A stretch of DNA of 38,798 nt from CAZSNT01 sp964607765 (GTDB lineage: Bacteria > Verrucomicrobiota > Lentisphaeria > Oligosphaerales > JABHEG01), in contig CAZSNT010000094.1 of the NCBI GenBank assembly GCA_964607765.1, forward strand, positions 1 to 38,798, in the 5' to 3' direction. The notes under the pieces were generated by a model. That model was given only the letters and a program-made list of their open reading frames with translations. It was not told where the DNA came from and did not search any database. Numbering within the stretch: the stretch's first letter is position 1; each line of letters opens with the position of its first letter. Shown here piece by piece: positions 7,043 through 14,507 of the stretch. The translations under genes were made by a program, and so were the position numbers.

Positions 7043-8182
7043 ATGAAGTACCGGAAGTTGGGAAGCCTGGATTTCGACGTTTCCGCTCTCGGGTTCGGGG
7101 CCATGCGTCTGCCGACCGTGGGCGGCGACAGCAATGCCGTGGACGAACAGGAAGCGCGTCGGATTGTGCGCTTCGCCATTGATCAAGGGGTGAACTACGT
7201 CGACACCGCCTATCCCTATCACGGCGGCAAAGGCGAGGCCGTGCTGGGCCGAATTCTCCGCGACGGCTACCGGGAGCGCGTGAAACTGGCCACCAAATTC
7301 CCCACCTGGGCCCTGAAAGAGCGAGCGGACTTCGACCGGTTACTGGACGAACAGATGGCACGGCTCGGCGTGGACTTCATCGACGTGTATCTGCTGCACA
7401 ACCTGCAGGCGCCATTCTGGGCGCCGGCGCGCGACCTCGGTGTCCGGGACTGGCTCGACCGGATCCGGGCGGACGGTCGTGTCGGCCATGTCGGTTTTTC
7501 TTTCCACGACAACCTGGACCTGTTCAAGGAGATTGTGGATGCTTACGACAGTTGGGACGTCTGTCAGATCCAGTACAACTACGTGAACGAGTGTGTGCAG
7601 GCTGGCATGGAAGGGCTGAAGTACGCGGCAGACAAGGGGCTGGGCGTGATCGTCATGGAGCCGCTGTTGGGCGGCTGCCTTGCCGATCCGCCGCCGGGCG
7701 TGCGGAACGCGCTGGCGCAGGCCGACACGGCACGAACGCCCGTGGACTGGGCACTGCAGTGGCTGTGGAACCAACCGGAAGTCTCGGTCGTACTGAGCGG
7801 CATGAGCACGATGACTCAGACCGAACAGAACATATGCAGCGCGTGTGCATCCGGGGTTGGCAGCCTTACCGAGCAGGACCTGGCTGTGCTGGAACAGGCG
7901 CGCGCACACTACGCCGAACTCAGCGTCGTGCCGTGCACACGTTGCGGTTACTGCATGCCGTGTCCAACCGAGATCGACATACCCAAAATGCTGCAGCTCT
8001 ACAACGATGCGCTGATCTTCGGCGGGAACCACACGCAGCTTAACGGCAACATCTACCGCTGCGTTCCGGAGCCGAAACGCGCCGGCGCGTGCGTTGCTTG
8101 CGGCAAGTGTGAAGAGAAGTGTCCGCAGAGAGTGGCAATCACGGAGTGGCTGCCCAAGGTGGCGGAGTTGTTCAGTAACTGA
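7043..8182 (+). CDS. Aldo/keto reductase with C-terminal two-[4Fe-4S] ferredoxin domain
   Basis: 379-residue cytoplasmic oxidoreductase. The start at 7043 is preceded by GGAGCAGAGGG; the upstream in-frame ATG at 7019 lacks this support. The AKR barrel (residues about 1-285) keeps the catalytic tetrad: Asp54 and Tyr59 in DTAYPYH, Lys85 in ATKFP and His119 in YLLHNL. The C-terminal domain binds iron-sulfur clusters through CTRCGYCMPCP (Cx2Cx2Cx2CP) and, about 50 residues later, CVACGKCEEKCP. This is the known AKR-plus-ferredoxin architecture of anaerobes, which probably couples NAD(P)H-dependent carbonyl reduction to low-potential electron carriers. The substrate is unknown. It is followed 43 bp later by the first gene of the MoxR cluster on the same strand. 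Confidence 0.9.
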   Translation: MKYRKLGSLDFDVSALGFGAMRLPTVGGDSNAVDEQEARRIVRFAIDQGVNYVDTAYPYHGGKGEAVLGRILRDGYRERVKLATKFPTWALKERADFDRLLDEQMARLGVDFIDVYLLHNLQAPFWAPARDLGVRDWLDRIRADGRVGHVGFSFHDNLDLFKEIVDAYDSWDVCQIQYNYVNECVQAGMEGLKYAADKGLGVIVMEPLLGGCLADPPPGVRNALAQADTARTPVDWALQWLWNQPEVSVVLSGMSTMTQTEQNICSACASGVGSLTEQDLAVLEQARAHYAELSVVPCTRCGYCMPCPTEIDIPKMLQLYNDALIFGGNHTQLNGNIYRCVPEPKRAGACVACGKCEEKCPQRVAITEWLPKVAELFSN

Positions 8183-8225
8183 CGGGTCCACCGTAGTCTC
8201 GGGGAACAGACGCGGAAATCCGCAA

Positions 8226-9878
8226 ATGGCACGACGCAGACTGAAGCACGAGCAGAGCGCCTCTCCGCGAGCGGTGCAGGCGTTTGCCGTGCGCGGTCAG
8301 TCGTTCCTTCTGTTCGTCACCGCGGTCTGCACGATCCTCCTGCTTCTCCTTCACGGCCACGCCATGCTGTCAGCGTGTCGACAGTTCCTGCGCCGACGTT
8401 CAGCCGCACGTTCCGGCCTCACACTCCCCGCCGCCGCAGAGTTTCCGGAGCTGGCGTTGGGCGCGGGTGGGGCGTTGCCGACGGCAGGCGATCCGAGCGC
8501 TGTGACCGTGGCGTCCGCGCTGGACGTCCCGGAGATTCCCTGGCGCGACGAGAGGAACTTGAGGCATGCCGCTGCACTGCTTGTAGCGCATGGCGATGTG
8601 GCGGGCGCTGTCAGCCTGCTCCGGCACACTGCGACAGGCGCTGAACTCGCTTCAGCCTTGGGTGTGTCCGTTGCGGAGCGCGCACGCCATGCGTTGAGCG
8701 AGGCCGTCGTTGCGGAGACAGTGCGCCTGAATGAGTTCTGGGCCGGGCTCGACGACCGGCAGCGCGCTGCGGAGTTCGCAGAAGGCAGCGGCGGCGATCG
8801 TGCCGCATTCGAGCAGCTGGTGCTGGCGGGAACGGGCGCAACACCACTGGAGGAGCTGGCCAAAGCGCTGCCGGCGCACCTCGTTTTCTGCCTGGCGATC
8901 AACGTACGCAGGAGGCTGGCCCGCCGCGGCGACCTGCCGGGCGCATTGATTCCGCTTCTGGTCGATGGGGGATTGCCTCGCGACTGCCTCGCGGTCGGGG
9001 TGCCGGTGGGGTCAGCCGACGCGGGCCCTGTCGCCTACGCCGATGCCCGGCGGGCGTTGGCCCGTGCGTTCCACCGCGAGCATGTGCTGCCCAGAGCACG
9101 TCAGGTGCTTGCAGAGGCCCGAGCACGTCTGCTGGGCGCCGATGAGCCGACGCGCGAGTGGTACACGGATGTCTTCAGCGCAGACTTCTGTGAGGGTCTG
9201 GCACAGCTCGAGCCGCAGGAGGCGGACGAGGTGGCGCTGCGCCTGTGCTGGCGTCAGCTTCCGGAGTGCCTGCGCAAGCTCTGGAGCCGCCGATTGCAGG
9301 CCGGCGGCGGCGCGCAGGGCGCGCTGTCGTTGCCTGAGTACCTGCGCGAGGAGAGCTTCTGGCTGCGCACGGTCACCACGCCCGTGCAGGCTCCCCTGCT
9401 CGCTGCGGTGCGCAAGCACCCGTCCTGGCGTCGGGAACTGCATCTGTTTCGGTACGCGGCGGCTTTCAAGCGCGTGCCTGCGATCATGGAGCACCTGGGC
9501 GCCGACGACTGTGCGAAGGTCATACGGGAGGCGTTGGCCCAGCCGCTGCACCAGGAGCGGCGTTGCCTGACGAGCGTCTTCTTCGAGTGGTCGCGGCTGC
9601 GCAGCCATCTCAGCGTGGGCGAGAAACGCCCCCCCGCCTTCCGCCGAAGCACTGCTCGAGCGGGACCCCCCGGGCCCGGGTATATTGCACCGACGTGGGA
9701 GCGTGTGCCCATGAGTCGATTTCGGACCGGCGTGGACTATCTCGCGGCGCACGCTGTCGAGTCCGACCGTGCGGCGTTCTATCGGCGCGTCGACACGCTC
9801 TACGCCCTGAACCGCGGGCTGGCCCTGAAAGAGCCGGCGCCCGGCGACGGTTCGGCCGAGAACACAACAGACAGGTGA
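8226..9878 (+). CDS. Membrane-anchored protein of unknown function, first gene of the MoxR cluster
   Basis: 550-residue protein that I do not recognise. The start at 8226 puts a basic N-terminus (MARRRLKHEQ) before one transmembrane segment at about residues 22-45 (FLLFVTAVCTILLLLLHGHAML). The remainder is Ala/Leu/Arg-rich and mostly helical, with no repeats or catalytic motif that I can name, so it is probably an extracytoplasmic or membrane-tethered helical domain. A small palindrome (GCGGA-AA-TCCGC, 8212-8223) overlaps the weak ribosome-binding region. The stop is 5 bases from the FHA-MoxR start, so the two are almost certainly co-transcribed and this protein is a candidate partner or client of that ATPase. 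The extended 5' frame to 8094 overlaps the reductase gene and is not used. Confidence 0.7.
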   Translation: MARRRLKHEQSASPRAVQAFAVRGQSFLLFVTAVCTILLLLLHGHAMLSACRQFLRRRSAARSGLTLPAAAEFPELALGAGGALPTAGDPSAVTVASALDVPEIPWRDERNLRHAAALLVAHGDVAGAVSLLRHTATGAELASALGVSVAERARHALSEAVVAETVRLNEFWAGLDDRQRAAEFAEGSGGDRAAFEQLVLAGTGATPLEELAKALPAHLVFCLAINVRRRLARRGDLPGALIPLLVDGGLPRDCLAVGVPVGSADAGPVAYADARRALARAFHREHVLPRARQVLAEARARLLGADEPTREWYTDVFSADFCEGLAQLEPQEADEVALRLCWRQLPECLRKLWSRRLQAGGGAQGALSLPEYLREESFWLRTVTTPVQAPLLAAVRKHPSWRRELHLFRYAAAFKRVPAIMEHLGADDCAKVIREALAQPLHQERRCLTSVFFEWSRLRSHLSVGEKRPPAFRRSTARAGPPGPGYIAPTWERVPMSRFRTGVDYLAAHAVESDRAAFYRRVDTLYALNRGLALKEPAPGDGSAENTTDR

Positions 9879-9883
9879 GTGGC

Positions 9884-11245
9884 ATGGAACCAGATGCATA
9901 CGAGGTCGACTGCACGTTTGTCGATGAAGAGGGGAACGCGTCCACATTCGCTCTGAAGACGGGCACCTACATACTGGGCCGTTCGTCGGAGTGCGACATC
10001 TGCTTCCCGACTGAAGCGGTCACCGTATCGCGTAAGCATGCGTGTCTGACCGTCACTCCGGACGAGGTCTCCATCGAGGACATGGACTCGCGCACCGGCA
10101 CCATGGTCAACGGACGGTTCATGACCAAACAGCGGGTCGAGAACGGCGATGCAGTCATGATCGGCGGCTTCACCATCAAGCTCAGCGTCCCCAAGGCGGA
10201 CGGCGCGAAGAAGTCCGCCGTTCACGTGCCCAGCGCGGAGTCGCTGACCCGGGATGCGGATCACCTCGAGGCAGCGTTGGAGCAGGTGCATGAGTCGACG
10301 GATCGCCTGATGGCGGAGCTGGGCAAGCGAATCGTCGGACAGCACGATGTGCTGCGCTCGATCTGGGCCACGATCCTGACCCGCGAGCACTGCCTGATGG
10401 TTGGTGTTCCGGGCCTGGCCAAGACCCTGATGGTGAGCACGTTCTCCGAAGCCTTGGGATTGGGAAGCAGCCGCATCCAGTTCACGCCTGACCTGATGCC
10501 GTCGGACATCATCGGCAGCAATGTGATCCAGGAAACTGAGGATGGCAGGCGCCGGTTCGAGTTTGTCCAAGGCCCCATCTTCACACAGCTGCTGCTGGCC
10601 GATGAGATCAACCGCACGCCGCCGAAGACGCAGTCGGCGCTGCTCGAGGCGATGCAGGAACGGCAGGTCACGGTGGGCAACCGGTCTCTGAGTCTGCCGT
10701 CCCCGTTCTGCGTGATCGCAACCCAGAATCCGATCGAGCAGGAAGGGACGTACCCGCTCCCCGAGGCGCAGCAGGACAGGTTCATGCTGTGTGTGTCTCT
10801 CGACTACCCGTCGCGAGACGATGAAGTCGACATCCTGATCCGCACGGCGGAGGAAGCCGTGCCGCGGGTTGAGCAGGTCATCGCGTACGAGGAGATCCTG
10901 GTGTTCCAGCGTGTCGTCGAGCGCATCACGATCACGCGGGACCTTGCGTCCTACGCGGCGGATCTGGCGCGCGCGACACGCCCGGGTCGACCGGAAGCAC
11001 CGGCCTGGGTGAGCGAGATGGTGGACTGGGGCGCCGGCCCGCGAGCGGGACAGTCGCTGCTGCGTGTGTCGAAGGCGCTGGCCGCGATGGAAGGGCGTCC
11101 CGCTATCTGTCAGGATGATATCCGCGATGTTGCCGCTACCGTGCTGCGACACCGGATCTCCTGCAATTACCGGGCCCGGACACAGGGCATGGACGAAGAC
11201 CGAATCATCGAACGGCTCCTGGAAGAGGTAGCTCCGGGAAGCTGA
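9884..11245 (+). CDS. FHA domain-MoxR AAA+ ATPase fusion
   Basis: 453 residues. The start at 9884 follows a GGTGAG Shine-Dalgarno by 6 bases and lies 5 bases after the previous stop. Residues about 1-105 form a forkhead-associated domain, with the expected GRSSECDI, SRKHA and NG signatures for phosphothreonine binding. A MoxR AAA+ module follows: Walker A GVPGLAKT, Walker B LLADEINR, sensor-1 ATQNPIEQEGTYPLPEAQQDR, and the C-terminal lid. MoxR ATPases are cytoplasmic ring chaperones that act with VWA and DUF58 proteins, which are encoded downstream here. MoxR proteins are typically about 320-350 residues without FHA, so the fusion suggests recruitment by Ser/Thr phosphorylation. No kinase gene lies in the window. 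Confidence 0.93.
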   Translation: MEPDAYEVDCTFVDEEGNASTFALKTGTYILGRSSECDICFPTEAVTVSRKHACLTVTPDEVSIEDMDSRTGTMVNGRFMTKQRVENGDAVMIGGFTIKLSVPKADGAKKSAVHVPSAESLTRDADHLEAALEQVHESTDRLMAELGKRIVGQHDVLRSIWATILTREHCLMVGVPGLAKTLMVSTFSEALGLGSSRIQFTPDLMPSDIIGSNVIQETEDGRRRFEFVQGPIFTQLLLADEINRTPPKTQSALLEAMQERQVTVGNRSLSLPSPFCVIATQNPIEQEGTYPLPEAQQDRFMLCVSLDYPSRDDEVDILIRTAEEAVPRVEQVIAYEEILVFQRVVERITITRDLASYAADLARATRPGRPEAPAWVSEMVDWGAGPRAGQSLLRVSKALAAMEGRPAICQDDIRDVAATVLRHRISCNYRARTQGMDEDRIIERLLEEVAPGS

Positions 11246-11306
11246 GAGGGGATACGGGTTGTTGCCGGCTGCATTCGAAGGCAGTCGGTGGCTGTCCACA
11301 GGGTCC

Positions 11307-11324
11307 GAGAGTCAGACGACTCTC
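11307..11324 (+). promoter_or_regulatory. Leader hairpin next to the Shine-Dalgarno of the DUF4159 gene
   Basis: A perfect 7-bp stem with a 4-base loop (GAGAGTC-AGAC-GACTCTC) ends two bases before GGTGA, the probable Shine-Dalgarno of the gene starting at 11338. It lies in the 92-bp gap after the MoxR gene. It could tune translation or mark an RNA-processing site; there is no T-run, so it is not an intrinsic terminator. Confidence 0.4.
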
Positions 11325-11337
11325 TGGTGAAAGCGCT

Positions 11338-13578
11338 ATGAGTCTGCGCACCACAATACTGCTGCTTGTGTTGCTGATCACGCCGCCCGTGGTCGGCCAG
11401 AACGTGTCGGACGCGGCCGTTGCGGCGCGTATCAAGGTGCTGCAGAACCGGCTGCTGCGTATGCAACGGCCCGATGGCTCCTGGGATTACGCCGGCTATC
11501 CGGTGGGAGCCACCGCACTGGCTGTGCTTGCGCTGCGCACATCCGGCGTGCCTCCGAACCACGTGTCCGTTCGCGGCGGCGTGAAGTACATCTGCGAGAA
11601 CGCGGATCACAAAGTCTACAGCGAAGGGCTGGTGCCATGTGCCCTGGAGGGGTTGGACCACGACGCCGCGTGCCTGGATCGAGTCCGGCGCGCTGTTGCG
11701 TTCCTTGTCCGCAGCCAGAGCCAGGATGGGACGTGGTTCTACTTTGTGCCTGTCGACGGCGCGGAAGCCGAACGTGTGCTGCGCGTGTCGGGTGACAACT
11801 CGAACACCCAGTTCGCCATCCTCGGTCTGGGCGCCGCGGAACGCTGCGGCGTGGCCGTCCCGGAGGAGACGAAGCGGCGCGCCGTTTCGCATTGGCAGGC
11901 CACGCAGAACAGCGACGGCGGTTGGGGGTATCGGGTCGGCAACGGCAGCCGCCTGTCCATGACCTGCGCCGGCATCGCGAGCCTGCATCTGTTGGAGGTC
12001 GAGCTCGAGACGCACGGCCAAGTCTGCGGCAAGTACGCGCTGAACAGCCGCATGAGCAAGGCTCTGTCGTTCCTGTCACGTCAGTTGCGCCGGGGCCCGC
12101 AGTCGCTGTCCGCCGACGGTCAGCAACCGTATTATACGCTCTATGCCCTGGAGCGTGTCGGTATGCTCCTGGAGTTGAAGAGCATCGGCAAGCTCGATTG
12201 GTACAGCGCGGGAGCCAAGTTCATTTGCGGCCGCGCGCCAGCCGGCCGGGTGGCTGACGATGCGTTCGCGCTGCTGTTCCTCGCCAAAGGCGCTGCCCCA
12301 ATCGCGATTGCCAAGTGGCAGTGGCGCGGGGATTGGAACAACGACCACCGGGACGTGAAGAACTGGGTGGCAGAAGCCGGCAGGGAGTTCAACCGGAAGC
12401 TGGACTGGCTTCCGGCCAAGCTCGGGAGCCTGGCTTCGCCAGCTGCGAAAGCGAGCATGATCTTCGTTAACGGCCACGACGCGTTCAAGGCCAGCGACAA
12501 AGAGCTCGAGTTCATCCGCGCGTTTCTGGCAGCAGGCGGAACCGTGGTGGGAGAGGCGTGTTGCGCCAGCACGGTGTTCGCCGACTCCTTCAGAAAGGCG
12601 ATGCGTTCGCGGCTGTTCCCGGAGCTTGGCTTGAGCTTCGTGCCTGTCGGCGTGGATCATCCGGTCTGCAACGCAGTTCACGAACTGGATCCCGGGCAGG
12701 TGCGGGCGCTGCAGCTGAAGCGGGGGTGCCGCCGGCAGCGCGTATTGCTGCTGACCCGCGACATCTCGTGCGCGTTGAATGGCGAGGCGACGGCCCCGGC
12801 CGAGGCGACCCGGGCACGGCAGGTGGCCGTCAACATCCTGGCGTGGGCGCTGAGTGCGCGGCAGGCGGACAAGAAGCTGGATCGCCCCGAACTGGAACGC
12901 GCCGATCTGGCGAGTGGCGAACTGACCGTGGACCAGCTGTTGAGAGCTCGGGCGAAGAGCGGCAGGCACTTCCACCAGCCGCTCGGGCGCCTCAAACACC
13001 GCGGCGACTGGCTGACCGATGCCCGGTTCTTCACTCACTACGACGCAATGGTCGCGAGCCGGACCGATCTGCCGCGCTTCGACGGTGAAATCCACGTCAA
13101 TCCGAACAGTGAGGATCTGTTCCAGTGCGCCGTTGTGTTCATGACGGGGCACGAGGCCCCGGAGCTCACCGAGGCCGAACGGCTGAACGTGAGGACATAT
13201 CTGCAGAACGGCGGCTTCCTGTTCGCGAGCGCGTGCTGCAGCAGCCCGGAGTTCGACAAAGGCATGCGCAAGCTCGTCCGCCAGTTGCTGCCGAACGATC
13301 AGCTGGAGGAAATCCCGGCCGATGACCCGACCTGGACCGTGCCCTTCGCGTGCCGGGACCGCCGCGTCATGGGCACGCGAGCCTACTACAAACACCGTGG
13401 CACGGGCTGGGGGCCACTGCTCGGGGTGCGCCGTCAGGGGCGTTGGGTTCTCGTATACAGCCCCGTGGATCTGTGCTGCGCCCTCGAAGGTGACCTGGCC
13501 GACGAGGTCCAGGCATACGGCAAGCCTGAGGCGTTCTGCCTGGTCTCCAATATTCTCTGGTACGCGTTGACGCCATGA
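11338..13578 (+). CDS. Exported alpha/alpha-barrel (cyclase-repeat) protein with two DUF4159 domains
   Basis: 746-residue exported protein with a signal peptide (MSLRTTILLLVLLITPPVVG). The N-terminal about 330 residues resemble the squalene-cyclase/prenyltransferase toroid, with three QW-type repeats (QRPDGSW, QSQDGTW, QNSDGGW). I see no DxDD cyclase motif, so enzymatic cyclisation is unlikely. Two copies of a DUF4159-like, glutamine-amidotransferase-fold domain follow, at about residues 375-510 (IFVNGHDAF, FLAAGGTVVGEACC) and 595-745 (VFMTGHEAP, YLQNGGFLFASACC). Both have a paired-Cys ACC motif. DUF4159 proteins are common beside MoxR/DUF58/VWA genes in PVC bacteria. The gene overlaps the DUF58 gene by 4 bp (ATGA). 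Function unknown; a periplasmic partner of the MoxR system is inferred. Confidence 0.85.
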   Translation: MSLRTTILLLVLLITPPVVGQNVSDAAVAARIKVLQNRLLRMQRPDGSWDYAGYPVGATALAVLALRTSGVPPNHVSVRGGVKYICENADHKVYSEGLVPCALEGLDHDAACLDRVRRAVAFLVRSQSQDGTWFYFVPVDGAEAERVLRVSGDNSNTQFAILGLGAAERCGVAVPEETKRRAVSHWQATQNSDGGWGYRVGNGSRLSMTCAGIASLHLLEVELETHGQVCGKYALNSRMSKALSFLSRQLRRGPQSLSADGQQPYYTLYALERVGMLLELKSIGKLDWYSAGAKFICGRAPAGRVADDAFALLFLAKGAAPIAIAKWQWRGDWNNDHRDVKNWVAEAGREFNRKLDWLPAKLGSLASPAAKASMIFVNGHDAFKASDKELEFIRAFLAAGGTVVGEACCASTVFADSFRKAMRSRLFPELGLSFVPVGVDHPVCNAVHELDPGQVRALQLKRGCRRQRVLLLTRDISCALNGEATAPAEATRARQVAVNILAWALSARQADKKLDRPELERADLASGELTVDQLLRARAKSGRHFHQPLGRLKHRGDWLTDARFFTHYDAMVASRTDLPRFDGEIHVNPNSEDLFQCAVVFMTGHEAPELTEAERLNVRTYLQNGGFLFASACCSSPEFDKGMRKLVRQLLPNDQLEEIPADDPTWTVPFACRDRRVMGTRAYYKHRGTGWGPLLGVRRQGRWVLVYSPVDLCCALEGDLADEVQAYGKPEAFCLVSNILWYALTP

Positions 13579-14507
13579 GTGCACCCCTCCACATCGAACG
13601 GTTCGATCCGGCCATCCTGCAGCAGTTGGGCCGGATTGATCTGATCGCCAAGATCATCTCCGACGGCGTTCGCCTCGGGTTGCACAAGAGCCGCCGCCGA
13701 GGCTTCAGCACTGAGTTCAGTGAGTTCAAACCCTACGCGGAGGGCGATGACCTGCGGCTTCTGGACTGGCGTGTCTACGCTCGGACGGACCGTCTGTTCG
13801 TAAAGTGCTTCGAGGCCGAAACCAGCCTGGAGCTCATGCTGCTGCTCGATGCCACAGCGTCGATGGCATGGCGGTGGGAACAACGCGTGTCGAAGCTGGA
13901 GTACGGCGCGAATCTGCTGGCAGCGCTGGCGTGCCTGCACATGCGGCAGCAGGACCAGGTCGGACTTCTGGTCAGCGACGCGGAGTCGGTGCATCATCTG
14001 CCGCCCCGCTGTCGGCGCGCCCAACTTGAGTCGATCTATCAAGTACTGGAGAACGCCGTGCCCGGGCGCGGCAATTCGTTCCCCATGCTGATCGAGAGCC
14101 TGGCAGCGGTGCGTCGGCACCGCGGCGCGGTCGTCATCTGCGCCGACCTGGAGGAGGATGACGAGGCAATCCTCGAGGCGCTGGAGCTGCTCGCCGGGCA
14201 GAGGGACGACGTGGTCCTGTTCCACATCCTGGCTCGCGAGGAGATCGAGCTGCCGTTCGACGGCATCACTCATCTGCGTGACAGCGAGACGGCAACGCTT
14301 GTGCCCGCCGACCCGCGCGAACTGCGCGAGGAGCACAAAGCGAACATACAGCAGTGGCGCCAACAGTGGCGCGACCGCTGCGAACGGAACGGCATCCTCT
14401 ACCTGCCGGTCGACACGGGCATGAACTACATCGATGTGCTCCGCGGCATGCTCGCAGCGCGGCAACATGAGACCGTCACATCTTCGGCGGCGCGGCTTCG
14501 CGGATGA
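13575..14507 (+). CDS. DUF58 domain protein, MoxR partner
   Basis: 310-residue protein with no signal peptide or clear transmembrane segment. The start overlaps the preceding stop (ATGA). The DUF58 signature is present at about residues 50-65 (FKPYAEGDDLRLLDWRVYAR). A von Willebrand A-like Rossmann fold follows, with a metal-site motif of DxTxS form (LLLDATASM) and later LEEDDEAILEALELL. DUF58 proteins are the most constant partners of MoxR ATPases; the pair probably acts at the inner face of the membrane. The gene ends 32 bases inside the convergent macroglobulin-like gene, so their 3' transcripts are complementary there. Confidence 0.93.
   Translation: MSAPLHIERFDPAILQQLGRIDLIAKIISDGVRLGLHKSRRRGFSTEFSEFKPYAEGDDLRLLDWRVYARTDRLFVKCFEAETSLELMLLLDATASMAWRWEQRVSKLEYGANLLAALACLHMRQQDQVGLLVSDAESVHHLPPRCRRAQLESIYQVLENAVPGRGNSFPMLIESLAAVRRHRGAVVICADLEEDDEAILEALELLAGQRDDVVLFHILAREEIELPFDGITHLRDSETATLVPADPRELREEHKANIQQWRQQWRDRCERNGILYLPVDTGMNYIDVLRGMLAARQHETVTSSAARLRG

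Noticed and set aside
11338..12330. Active squalene/hopene cyclase
   Set aside because: QW repeats are present but no DxDD motif is seen, and the protein is exported and fused to DUF4159 domains.
12076..13584. Minus-strand open frame of 502 codons
   Set aside because: Antisense to the DUF4159 gene; no ribosome-binding site or recognisable domain.
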